From Marinilabilia sp. UBA5340 (GTDB taxonomy: Bacteria; Bacteroidota; Bacteroidia; Bacteroidales; Marinilabiliaceae), in the NCBI GenBank assembly GCA_002411085.1, contig DHQK01000211.1:19469-27778 (forward strand): a stretch of DNA of 8,310 nucleotides, written 5' to 3'. Below are positions 1 to 7,257 of the stretch, in pieces (position 1 is the first letter of the stretch; each line of letters starts with the position of its first letter). Both the position numbers and the translations under genes were made by a program. A model generated the notes under the pieces. It made no database searches. It was given only the letters and a program-made list of their open reading frames with translations, and was not told the origin of the DNA.

Positions 1-55
1 AAGTTAGGCTGTATGCGACGACACACATTTTTTATAACCATATAAAACTACAATC

Positions 56-916
56 ATGAAAAAAGTAATTTTGCCAATAATGTTGGTCTTTTTTACAACA
101 ACCTTATCTATGTGTACTACGAAAGAAAAGAAAGAAATAGGGATTCAACTCTATTCGGTGAGAGATGATATGAAGGAAGCTCCGGTGGAAACAGTCAGGA
201 AGGTGGGGGAAATGGGATACACTTTCATTGAAGCAGCCGGATATGCAGATGGTTTGTTTTATGGGATGGATCCCAATGAGTTTAGTGCTTTGGTGGAAGA
301 TAATGGTATGAAATTCTTAAGTTCTCATACCGGGCAGGCTCTTCCCGATTCAGCTTCCTGGGATTCGACCATGGCCTGGTGGGATGAGTGTATTGATGCT
401 CATCTGGCGGCAGGGGTAAAATATATTGTTCAACCCTGGATGGGGGATGAAGGATATAATTCGTTGGATGGATTGAAAAAGTACTGTGATTATTTCAATG
501 CCATAGGGAAAAAATGTAGTGAAAAAGGAATTCGTTTTGGCTACCATAACCATGATGGTGAATTTGCCGAATTGGAAGGAGAGATTATTTACGATTATAT
601 GCTCCGGAATACAGACCCGGAGAATGTCTTTTTTCAACTTGATTTGTATTGGATTAAAGAAGGCGGAAAGCAGGCTGTTGATTACTTCAAAGAGTATCCT
701 GGGCGCTTCCTGCTCTGGCATGTGAAAGATGAGAAGGAATTGGGTGCCAGTGGGGAAATGGATTTTAAAACTTCGTTTGCCATGGCCCAAGAGGCAGGAG
801 TTCAGTACCTGATTGTTGAGGTGGAGAAATATAATTTCGAACCGTTGGAAAGTATTGAAAAAAGCTTGCATTATTTGCAAAATGCAGAATTTGTAAAGGC
901 ATCTTACACAAAATAA
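56..916 (+). CDS. Exported sugar-phosphate isomerase/epimerase-like TIM-barrel protein
   Basis: The 286-residue protein belongs to the xylose-isomerase-like TIM-barrel family (AP endonuclease 2 fold), whose members isomerise or epimerise sugars using a divalent metal. The N-terminus is a signal sequence (MKK, then hydrophobic residues 4-19) ending at Cys20. The context LSMC resembles a lipobox, but Met at -1 is atypical, so lipidation is likely rather than certain. The barrel starts at residues 28-37 (IGIQLYSVRD). Likely metal or substrate residues are Glu58, His163-Asn164-His165, Asp195, His221 (WHVKD) and Glu254. IolE-type enzymes, as I recall them, carry Glu where Asn164 sits. The length is normal for the family. 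There is no convincing Shine-Dalgarno sequence, and the first ATG gives the signal peptide. A strong terminator follows 20 bases after the stop, so this gene ends a transcription unit. The substrate cannot be read from the sequence. Confidence 0.85.
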   Translation: MKKVILPIMLVFFTTTLSMCTTKEKKEIGIQLYSVRDDMKEAPVETVRKVGEMGYTFIEAAGYADGLFYGMDPNEFSALVEDNGMKFLSSHTGQALPDSASWDSTMAWWDECIDAHLAAGVKYIVQPWMGDEGYNSLDGLKKYCDYFNAIGKKCSEKGIRFGYHNHDGEFAELEGEIIYDYMLRNTDPENVFFQLDLYWIKEGGKQAVDYFKEYPGRFLLWHVKDEKELGASGEMDFKTSFAMAQEAGVQYLIVEVEKYNFEPLESIEKSLHYLQNAEFVKASYTK

Positions 917-935
917 AAAAAACATTTTTATTTTT

Positions 936-973
936 AGGTCGCATCAAAATCTAATTTGTTGCGACCTTTTTTT
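936..973 (+). terminator. Intrinsic terminator after the isomerase-like gene
   Basis: A perfect 8-bp stem pairs 936-943 (AGGTCGCA) with 960-967 (TGCGACCT) around a 16-base loop, followed by an unbroken T run at 967-973. It lies 20 bases past the stop of the isomerase-like gene and ends only 6 bases before the transporter's start at 980, leaving little room for a separate promoter. Confidence 0.8.
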
Positions 974-979
974 ATATGT

Positions 980-3142
980 ATGGAGAACAAGAAACTAGGA
1001 ACATTTGGTGGTGTTTTCACTCCTTCGATATTGACGATACTTGGGGTGATAATGTATCTGCGTTTTGGGTGGGTTGTCGGAAATGTTGGGCTTATTGGAA
1101 CATTGCTTATTGTTACTCTTTCTACCTCCATTACCTTTCTTACGTCTTTGTCTATTGCTTCTATTTCGACCAATACCAAGGTTAAGGCCGGAGGAGCTTA
1201 CTACATGATTAGCCGCTCTCTCGGGGTAGAGATTGGCGGAGCATTGGGAATTCCTTTGTATTTGGCTCAGACTTTCTCAGTGGCTCTTTACGTAATGGGG
1301 TTTTCTGAAAGTATGGTGGCTGTGTTTCCGGCACTTAATATCAAATTGGTTGGGGTGATATCCACTTTATTGTTGGGGGGCTTGGCTCTGTTTTCCACGA
1401 AAGCTACCATTAGGGCTCAATACATTATATTGTCTGTGATTGCACTTTCTCTAATTTCTTTACTACTTGGAAAGCCTGTTGAGAATTCAAGTATCGAAAT
1501 GTGGGGGGTGCCTGCTTCCCATTCGGTCGGTTTTTGGCAGGTTTTTGCAGTGTTTTTCCCGGCTGTTACAGGCATTATGACGGGTGTTAATATGTCCGGG
1601 GATTTAAAGAACCCATCCCGGTCAATTCCTAAGGGAACATTTTTTGCCGTCGGTACGGGGTATCTGATTTATATGATGTTGCCTGTTATCCTGGCCGGAC
1701 GTGCTGATGCCTCAACTCTGGTTTCTGATCCTTTGATCATGCGACAGATTGCGTTGTGGGGAGGAGCTATTCTTTTGGGAGTGTGGGGCGCTTCTTTGTC
1801 CAGTGCAGTGGGTAGCCTGTTGGGGGCTCCCAGAGTACTTCAGGCATTAACCAGAGACAATGTGGTGCCGAGAAAGCTTTCTTTTCTTGCCAATTCTTAT
1901 GGAGAAGAAGGTATTCCACGGGGGGGGACTATTCTGACGATCATTATAACAATCGTTTGTGTTATTCTGGGTGATTTGAATGCTATCGCTCCTGTGCTGA
2001 CTATGTTCTTCCTGGCTACTTATGGTATCCTGAATATTACTGCCGGAATTGAACGATTCTTGAAAAGTCCCTCATTTCGGCCCAAGTTTAAGGTGCATTG
2101 GGGGTTTTCGCTGGTTGGGGCTATTGGCTGTATTGCAGTCATGTTTCTGATTCACGCCCTTGCTACAATTATGGCCATCGTTTTTATTCTTTTTGTACTG
2201 ATATGGTTACGCCGCCGGCGGCTTAAGGCTACCTGGGGAGATGTGCGTAATGGTATGTTGTTACAGTTGGCTCGCTCTGTTCTTTTGTTGGTGAAACCTA
2301 TGGATGATCCTAAAAGCTGGCGTCCCAATATTTTGGTGTTTTCGGGCGCTCCAATGAAACGCTGGCATTTGATTGATTTTGCCAGCGGACTGGCACAGGA
2401 AAAAGGGCTGTTTACAGTGGCAACCATTCTTCCTGAAGAGAAAGTCCCTCAGGACAAGATTTATCAATATGAAAGGCAAATCAGGGATTATCTTTTTGAT
2501 AAAAATATCCGGTCGCTGGTTCGTGTCATTCGTGCGCAAGACCCGTTCTCTGGTGCCCGGCATTTAAGCAATGCTTACGGGTTGGGCCCCTTGGTTCCCA
2601 ATACAATATTGCTGGGGGATACCACTGATGTATCGCATCACGAACGGTATGCCCAGATGATTACCCACTTTTATCAGTCGCGAAAGAATGTTATAATCCT
2701 TAAAGATGAGCAGGTACTTACCAAACGCAATAATCTGAACGTAGACCTTTGGTGGGGTGGACTTAAAGGAAACGGCGGGCTGATGATGGTATTGGCTTTT
2801 ATGATGCAGAACAGCCCTCACTGGCAACAGGTTTCGATTACAATAAAAATGGTAGTGACTTCGCAGAATGCAGCACGGGAAGCTCAGAAAAACCTCGATA
2901 GTCTTTTTGCATCTATTCGAGTCGATTTTCAGAAAAAAATCCTGGTGGATGAGCAGGGCGATTTCTTTCACGCGCTCACCAATGACTCTAAAGAAGCTGA
3001 CTTGGTGATGTGTGGATTGAAAAAACCCGATAGCGATTTTTCCTGGTACTTCAATGAATTAAAAGAGAAAACGGCTTCTATTCCACGTAAATTATTTGTT
3101 GTTGCTTCTCATGATATTGCCTTTAAGGAAATTTTGAGTTAA
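980..3142 (+). CDS. SLC12/NKCC-like cation-chloride cotransporter
   Basis: This 720-residue inner-membrane protein belongs to the amino acid-polyamine-organocation superfamily and, within it, to the cation-chloride cotransporters (SLC12; animal NKCC, NCC and KCC). The N-terminal signature GTFGGVFTPSILTILGVIMY (residues 7-26) is followed by the GGAYYMISRSLG motif (71-82). About 12 membrane spans reach residue 410. Residues matching recalled human NKCC1 sites are visible: Tyr104 (K+ site), Pro194 and Thr197 (K+ site), and Ala271, Ser274 and Ser275 (Na+ site; KCCs lack the paired serines). Other CCC motifs are SGDLKNPSRSIPKGT (206-220) and GAPRVLQAL (282-290). Residues 411-720 form the soluble SLC12 C-terminal domain, with RPNILVFSGAP (448-458) and DLWWGGLKGNGGLMM (589-603). 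I chose ATG 980 because an upstream TTG at 956 lies inside the terminator hairpin and would add eight residues not expected in the family. Transported ions are inferred, not shown. Confidence 0.9.
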   Translation: MENKKLGTFGGVFTPSILTILGVIMYLRFGWVVGNVGLIGTLLIVTLSTSITFLTSLSIASISTNTKVKAGGAYYMISRSLGVEIGGALGIPLYLAQTFSVALYVMGFSESMVAVFPALNIKLVGVISTLLLGGLALFSTKATIRAQYIILSVIALSLISLLLGKPVENSSIEMWGVPASHSVGFWQVFAVFFPAVTGIMTGVNMSGDLKNPSRSIPKGTFFAVGTGYLIYMMLPVILAGRADASTLVSDPLIMRQIALWGGAILLGVWGASLSSAVGSLLGAPRVLQALTRDNVVPRKLSFLANSYGEEGIPRGGTILTIIITIVCVILGDLNAIAPVLTMFFLATYGILNITAGIERFLKSPSFRPKFKVHWGFSLVGAIGCIAVMFLIHALATIMAIVFILFVLIWLRRRRLKATWGDVRNGMLLQLARSVLLLVKPMDDPKSWRPNILVFSGAPMKRWHLIDFASGLAQEKGLFTVATILPEEKVPQDKIYQYERQIRDYLFDKNIRSLVRVIRAQDPFSGARHLSNAYGLGPLVPNTILLGDTTDVSHHERYAQMITHFYQSRKNVIILKDEQVLTKRNNLNVDLWWGGLKGNGGLMMVLAFMMQNSPHWQQVSITIKMVVTSQNAAREAQKNLDSLFASIRVDFQKKILVDEQGDFFHALTNDSKEADLVMCGLKKPDSDFSWYFNELKEKTASIPRKLFVVASHDIAFKEILS

Positions 3143-3530
3143 GATCAGTGTTGTTGCTGATTCCTTCTGCTGCTTACAATTTGTTACATCGTTACATGTC
3201 AGGCAGAGTGAGGTTGATCTATTGTCTGTTTCCCCAAAATAGTACATGGATAGAAAATTATTAGGGGTTTTCAGGATTAATATTACTTTCCGGTTATCAA
3301 GTGGCTGTAGTCCAGTGCTGTGGCCTCTTTCCATTTGTTCGTTTCTCTTTTTGTTCGTATATTTGTGGTAAATTATGGATTGTACCCACCCCATGAAGTT
3401 ACTTCCTTTATCTGGCGTTGGCCTTTTTGTTTTGGTAAGTAGTGAGGCACCCGAAGCATGTCTTTAAAGAAGGAAAGATGTGTTGGTGTATCGAAGGTAG
3501 AATTGTATAACAAATAAATAAAAACTTTGG
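3143..3530. other. Non-coding gap and leader of the KamA-like gene
   Basis: This 388-base stretch has no convincing gene. It begins with a weak 5-bp hairpin (3144-3148 with 3157-3161) lacking a T run, so no strong terminator is seen for the transporter gene. A consensus promoter lies at 3334-3365. Downstream of it is an inferred leader of roughly 160 bases before the KamA-like start. The leader contains one 24-codon reading frame (3393-3467, starting MKLLPLSG) with no Shine-Dalgarno sequence; it may be chance. No riboswitch or tRNA was recognised. Confidence 0.6.
3334..3365 (+). promoter_or_regulatory. Bacteroidota-type promoter of the KamA-like gene
   Basis: TTTG at 3334-3337 is followed after exactly 20 bases by TATATTTG at 3358-3365, a full match to the known Bacteroidota pattern (-33 TTTG, -7 TAnnTTTG). 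Transcription would start near 3370-3373, leaving a leader of about 160 bases before the KamA-like gene at 3531. Both elements match and the spacing is right, but AT-rich sequence can produce such matches by chance. Confidence 0.6.
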
Positions 3531-4835
3531 ATGCCTATGAAATATCAGATCTATTCATTGCATAATTATCGAAAAATCCCCCAAATCGATAAATTGGGTG
3601 AACAAGATTTAAGAAATATTGATGTGGTTGGTCATGTGTTGCCGTTTAAAACAAACAATTATGTAGTTAATGAACTTATTGACTGGGACAATTTTCATGA
3701 TGATCCAATATTTATTCTGAATTTCCCTCAAAGGGGAATGTTGCATCCCGAAGACTTTGATCGTATGGCTTCGGTTTTGCAAAATGAAACAGATAAGATT
3801 GAGTTAAAAAAGGCGGCCAATGCCATTCGCCACAAACTGAACCCTCACCCTGCCGGGCAAGCACATAATGTTCCGGAACTTCATGGCCAGAAATTATCCG
3901 GGATCCAGCATAAATACGATGAGACCATGTTGTTCTTTCCAACCCAGGGACAAACATGTCATGCTTATTGCACCTTCTGTTTCCGCTGGCCCCAGTTTAC
4001 AGGAATGGATGATCTCAAGTTTGCAATGAACCAGATCGATTATGTGATTGAATACCTCAGGGCACATCCGGAAATTACAGATATCTTATTTACAGGGGGA
4101 GATCCTATGGTGATGAAGGCTTCAATCTTGGATGCTTATATTACCAAGATCCTTGATGCTAACTTACCAAATCTTCAAAATATCAGAATAGGAAGTAAAT
4201 CGCTTTCATTCTGGCCTTACCGTTATCTTACAGACAGCGATGCAGATGATGTACTCAGGGTTTTTGAAAAAGTAACGAAAGCCGGAAAATCACTGGCTTT
4301 TATGGCCCATTTTAATCATTACAGGGAGTTGGAAACTCCGGCCCTTGAAAAGGCTGTAGCCCGTATTCGTTCTACTGGAGCTCAGATTCGTACACAGTCG
4401 CCTTTGCTCAATCATATCAATGCGGATAGCAAGGTGTGGAGTACTATGTGGCGCAAGCAGGTAAAGCTTGGGATGATCCCGTATTATATGTTTGTAGCCA
4501 GAGATACCGGTGCACAAGAGTATTTTGGCGTTTCTCTGGCACGTGCCTGGGAGATTTTCCGCGGAGCATATATCAGTGTAAGTGGGATTTCACGTACTGT
4601 TCGTGGCCCCAGCATGTCTTGTACGCCTGGAAAAGTTCGTATTATCGGAGTGAGTGAAGTAAAAGGGGAGAAGGTTTTTGTGTGTGAGTTTATTCAGGGA
4701 CGGAATAGCGACTGGGTTGGCCGGCCTTTCTTTGCCAAATACGATCCACGTGCGCTGTGGATGGATGATCTGAAGCCTGCATTTGGGCAGGAAGAATTCT
4801 TTTTTGAAGAGGATCTTGCCAGAATGTTGCTATAA
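3531..4835 (+). CDS. KamA-family radical SAM/PLP protein, substrate unknown
   Basis: The 434-residue cytoplasmic protein is a relative of lysine 2,3-aminomutase (KamA), which uses a [4Fe-4S] cluster, S-adenosylmethionine and pyridoxal phosphate to move an amino group from the alpha to the beta carbon. The cluster motif is Cys143-x3-Cys147-x2-Cys150 (CHAYCTFC). GGDP at 189-192 is the SAM-contacting glycine motif, and HFNH (260-263) matches the family. YYMFVARD (318-325) aligns with the family's YY segment. Lys368 in TPGK is the best candidate for the PLP lysine, at the place of Lys337 in the Clostridium enzyme. The two aspartates that bind the substrate's side-chain amine there (Asp293 and Asp330) appear replaced by Arg324 and Cys364, so lysine is doubtful as substrate. 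ATG 3531 and ATG 3537 are both possible starts; neither has a Shine-Dalgarno sequence. The gene has its own promoter and terminator. Confidence 0.85.
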   Translation: MPMKYQIYSLHNYRKIPQIDKLGEQDLRNIDVVGHVLPFKTNNYVVNELIDWDNFHDDPIFILNFPQRGMLHPEDFDRMASVLQNETDKIELKKAANAIRHKLNPHPAGQAHNVPELHGQKLSGIQHKYDETMLFFPTQGQTCHAYCTFCFRWPQFTGMDDLKFAMNQIDYVIEYLRAHPEITDILFTGGDPMVMKASILDAYITKILDANLPNLQNIRIGSKSLSFWPYRYLTDSDADDVLRVFEKVTKAGKSLAFMAHFNHYRELETPALEKAVARIRSTGAQIRTQSPLLNHINADSKVWSTMWRKQVKLGMIPYYMFVARDTGAQEYFGVSLARAWEIFRGAYISVSGISRTVRGPSMSCTPGKVRIIGVSEVKGEKVFVCEFIQGRNSDWVGRPFFAKYDPRALWMDDLKPAFGQEEFFFEEDLARMLL

Positions 4836-4849
4836 AAAGGATATTGTTC

Positions 4850-4888
4850 AAAACCCGCATCATTAATCATACTGATGCGGGTTTTTTT
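4850..4888 (+). terminator. Intrinsic terminator after the KamA-like gene
   Basis: A perfect 13-bp stem pairs 4850-4862 (AAAACCCGCATCA) with 4873-4885 around a 10-base loop, with a seven-T run at 4882-4888. It starts 15 bases after the KamA-like stop and is the strongest hairpin in the window. The A-rich left side could also give some termination on the opposite strand, though no minus-strand gene needs it here. Confidence 0.88.
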
Positions 4889-4899
4889 ATGATTTGTTG

Positions 4900-4907
4900 T
4901 ATTTTTG
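4900..4907 (+). promoter_or_regulatory. Possible -7 promoter element of the LPG-synthase-like gene
   Basis: TATTTTTG matches the Bacteroidota -7 consensus TAnnTTTG exactly and sits just after the terminator. No TTTG is found at the expected distance upstream, where the terminator stem lies, so only half the promoter is supported. Use of this element would start transcription near 4912-4915 and favour ATG 4967 as the start of the next gene. Confidence 0.4.
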
Positions 4908-4966
4908 ACTTTTGCATCAAAAAAATAAAAGTTTTACCGGAAAGATTATTCGGTAGGCTGTCCGAT

Positions 4967-5875
4967 ATGGGAAAGGAAAGAAAAGGAATAAAATATCTGA
5001 AGCTTGCTGCGAAAATTATTTTGAGTGGTGCTATTTTATGGTACATTTCCACCAAAATTGATATTGAGCAGATCGGCGGAGCCATGCATCGTGCAAGACC
5101 TGAATGGTTGTTTCTGGCGCTGTTAATTTACAGTGTCTCTCAGATTGCTGCAGCGTTTCGTCTCAATACCCTTTTTCGGTTAATGCCGGTTCATATTTCT
5201 CAGCTATCAAACCTTAAACTTTACTGGCTTGGCTTATTTTACAATCTATTTCTGCCTGGTGGAGTAGGGGGAGATGGGTTCAAGGTATACATCCTCAATC
5301 ATTACCTGAAAGTACCGGTTAAGCGGTCTTTGGGGGCTATTTTTGCCGATCGGTTATCCGGGTTGACTATTATTGTGACTTTTCTGCTGATTCTGGTTCA
5401 GTTTATTGATTATACTATTCCTTTCGGGGGCTGGTTGTTGCTGACAATTCCACTGCCACTGGTAGTGCTTTTTTTCTTCATGAAATTGGTTTTACCACTT
5501 TTTCTAAAGGCTTTTTCAGCTATAAGCCTTTGGTCAGTATTGGTACAGGGGATTCAGATGTTGGCAGCGGTATGCATCCTTTATGCTTTGGGCGTTGAGA
5601 ATTCAGGCAATTATGATGATTATCTCTTTTTGTTTTTCCTTTCGGCAATTATGGCCTCTGTACCTATTACACTGGGCGGAATTGGTGCACGTGAGTTTAC
5701 GTTTCTGATGGGTGCAGAATACTTGCACTTACAGCAGGATCTTGCTGTGGCTTTAAGTTTACTTTTCTTCCTTGTTTCGGCAGTATCAGCTCTTCCTGGT
5801 ATCTGGTATTCTGTCAGACCACGCAGTGTCTTAAATCATTTTACAGAAGATCAAAAATTTAATGCTTCTAACTGA
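4967..5875 (+). CDS. Lysylphosphatidylglycerol synthase TM-region (YbhN/UPF0104-like) membrane protein
   Basis: The 302-residue multi-spanning protein resembles the membrane (flippase-like) region of lysylphosphatidylglycerol synthase MprF and the stand-alone YbhN/UPF0104 proteins. Visible family motifs are FLPGGVGGDGFK (95-106), ADRLSGL (127-133) and PITLGGIGARE (233-243). About 7-8 hydrophobic spans are seen. There is no soluble aminoacyl-transferase domain, so lipid aminoacylation should not be assumed; stand-alone members are mostly uncharacterised, and a role in lipid or isoprenoid-linked transfer is only a guess. The frame is open upstream to TTG 4844 and ATG 4889, but those lie in the terminator or before the likely transcription start and would add a Cys-rich stretch foreign to the family. 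ATG 4967 gives a typical basic N-terminus (MGKERKG). The 3' end overlaps the convergent LPP20-like gene by 25 bases. Confidence 0.8.
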   Translation: MGKERKGIKYLKLAAKIILSGAILWYISTKIDIEQIGGAMHRARPEWLFLALLIYSVSQIAAAFRLNTLFRLMPVHISQLSNLKLYWLGLFYNLFLPGGVGGDGFKVYILNHYLKVPVKRSLGAIFADRLSGLTIIVTFLLILVQFIDYTIPFGGWLLLTIPLPLVVLFFFMKLVLPLFLKAFSAISLWSVLVQGIQMLAAVCILYALGVENSGNYDDYLFLFFLSAIMASVPITLGGIGAREFTFLMGAEYLHLQQDLAVALSLLFFLVSAVSALPGIWYSVRPRSVLNHFTEDQKFNASN

Positions 5876-7233
5876 GGATAAATTTTAATTTTGAATTCCT
5901 GGAGTAGTTTTTCACGTGCCTCTCTCAGTGCATAATTGTAGCTTCCCGGTCGCATTCCTTTTACTCCGCTAATGGTTCCGTTAAATATCTCGGTTTGCGA
6001 ATCAGCTGAAAGAACAGTAACCAGAAGATCGGCGAATACAAGGTATACTTCATATCCATTTCCTTCTTTTATTTCTCCTTTGCGAAATCTTATATCCACT
6101 TTTACCAGATACTTTGCCTGTTCGGGCAAGAGGGTAAAGTTGAAGAATGTTTCATTGAGTTGTGATTTTAAGCGATTGGCAAAGGGGGTGGTCGGGGTGG
6201 CATCTCCGAATACTATTTCATTGGCTGAAAACCATGCCTTGGATTTCTGTAGCTCAATGTTGAAGCGGGCACTAGGAATAGTTTCCTCAGGCATAAAAAA
6301 TGCCACAAGCGGACTTTCAATATTTTCTTTTTGAAGCAGTACAGTATGATCAAATACTGCGGTTATAAGTTGCTTTTTCCGGGAAGATTCTAGTTTTTGA
6401 ATATAACTTTCAGCTTCTCCTCCGGGATTTGTGGTTACTTTTTCCTGTAGAATTCCTCCTCCCTCGGAAAATTTAAAATGGAGGGGAAAATTATGAACAG
6501 GTATCTTTCGGCCCGATTCAAGATAGTATTCCACTTTTACTTTGAGGGGACTTTCCATGTTTTTGGAAAAGGCAACATTGTAATCCGGATTTTCGGGAGT
6601 TATAGAGATTTGGGAAAATAGCTCCCTAAGCTCCTGCATGATATCTGAACCAAAATGGATGTTTCCATCAATTGAGCGATAAGATAAATCTTCTTTAAGA
6701 TGATGTTGAAGCGCCTCAATGGCTTTGAAATAGGCTGCAAGAGATGCAGTGATTTCCTGGCGTTCTCTCAGTCTTCGAGCTTCGAGAAGAAATGTTGCCG
6801 CTCTTTTTTTAGCCATCTCCAGATCCAGCTGTTTTTGTCTTTGGTATTTGTTTTTATTCAGCCGCATCAGAACCCAGTATTCCCGTTTGTTTTCCCAGGT
6901 CTGCACTTCATATCCTGATAGATTCTCTGCTGCAGAAGTGCTGATTTCTGATTCAAATGTTTCGCGGAATTGATAGTTGTCTTCGAATTGTCGCAGCAGG
7001 GAGTTAGCCGATACATTGACTTCAATTTCCGATGTCATTTCCCGCAATGCGTCTGCTCTGGCTTTTTTGGCATAATCAAGGCCGGCATCTTTCTCTTTGT
7101 AAGCCATGCCAATACCTATGTAATATTCCTGATCCGAAGGGCGTTTTTTTACCCATTTGGGTTTTGCTGCCTGTATTGCAGTTGATCCTATAATGAGGAG
7201 AATAAAGGTTAGGACGTAGTATCGACGGGCCAT
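5851..7233 (-). CDS. Exported LPP20-family-like protein
   Basis: The 460-residue protein has a clear signal peptide (basic ARR, hydrophobic 6-20, likely cleavage near Ala22) with no lipobox cysteine, so it is predicted periplasmic and soluble. Residues 24-130 resemble the LPP20 lipoprotein domain: KPKWVKKRP, the glycine-rich YYIGIGMA (38-44), an Ala-rich helix with KKARADALREM (56-66), and a strand ending in YWVLMRLNKNKY (119-130). Residues 133-185 are helical, perhaps TPR-like. Residues 220-310 look beta-rich with the turn NPGGEAES (269-276). Residues 330-460 contain a second alpha/beta module ending in a long ALREAREKLLQEF helix (435-447), perhaps a distant copy of the first fold. The function is unknown; relatives include Helicobacter LPP20 and the FlgT-type fold. 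It lies 24 bases downstream of recX on the same strand and is probably cotranscribed. It has only a weak GAAG near the start. Confidence 0.75.
   Translation of the reverse strand: MARRYYVLTFILLIIGSTAIQAAKPKWVKKRPSDQEYYIGIGMAYKEKDAGLDYAKKARADALREMTSEIEVNVSANSLLRQFEDNYQFRETFESEISTSAAENLSGYEVQTWENKREYWVLMRLNKNKYQRQKQLDLEMAKKRAATFLLEARRLRERQEITASLAAYFKAIEALQHHLKEDLSYRSIDGNIHFGSDIMQELRELFSQISITPENPDYNVAFSKNMESPLKVKVEYYLESGRKIPVHNFPLHFKFSEGGGILQEKVTTNPGGEAESYIQKLESSRKKQLITAVFDHTVLLQKENIESPLVAFFMPEETIPSARFNIELQKSKAWFSANEIVFGDATPTTPFANRLKSQLNETFFNFTLLPEQAKYLVKVDIRFRKGEIKEGNGYEVYLVFADLLVTVLSADSQTEIFNGTISGVKGMRPGSYNYALREAREKLLQEFKIKIYPQLEALNF
5854..5886. terminator. Possible weak AT-only convergent terminator
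   Basis: An 8-bp stem made only of A/T pairs joins 5854-5861 (AAAATTTA) to 5879-5886 (TAAATTTT). It straddles the overlapping stops of the two convergent genes and is followed by T-rich sequence on both strands. Without G/C pairs it would be weak; no better terminator is seen for either gene. Confidence 0.25.
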
Positions 7234-7257
7234 AGCTTCGTTTTTATTTGTTTTAAA

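Noticed and set aside
1..59. A frame open from the left edge ends at TGA 57-59, overlapping ATG 56 as ATGA, hinting at an upstream coupled gene.
   Set aside because: Only 18 codons are visible and the translation is not recognisable; the ATGA could be chance.
350..925. A 191-codon minus-strand frame opposite the isomerase-like gene.
   Set aside because: It is the antisense shadow of a gene with clear family motifs and resembles no protein family itself.
3232..3276. CCCCAAAA and GGGGTTTT, which look like a hairpin downstream of the transporter.
   Set aside because: They are direct complements rather than reverse complements, so they cannot pair as a stem.
3092..3394. A 100-codon minus-strand frame overlapping the end of the transporter gene and the intergenic gap.
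   Set aside because: It has no recognisable domain and low-complexity polar composition, overlaps a well-supported gene and shows no start signal.
4844..4966. Upstream starts (TTG 4844, ATG 4889) for the LPG-synthase-like gene.
   Set aside because: They lie within or at the edge of the terminator and before the likely transcription start, and add a segment not expected in the family.
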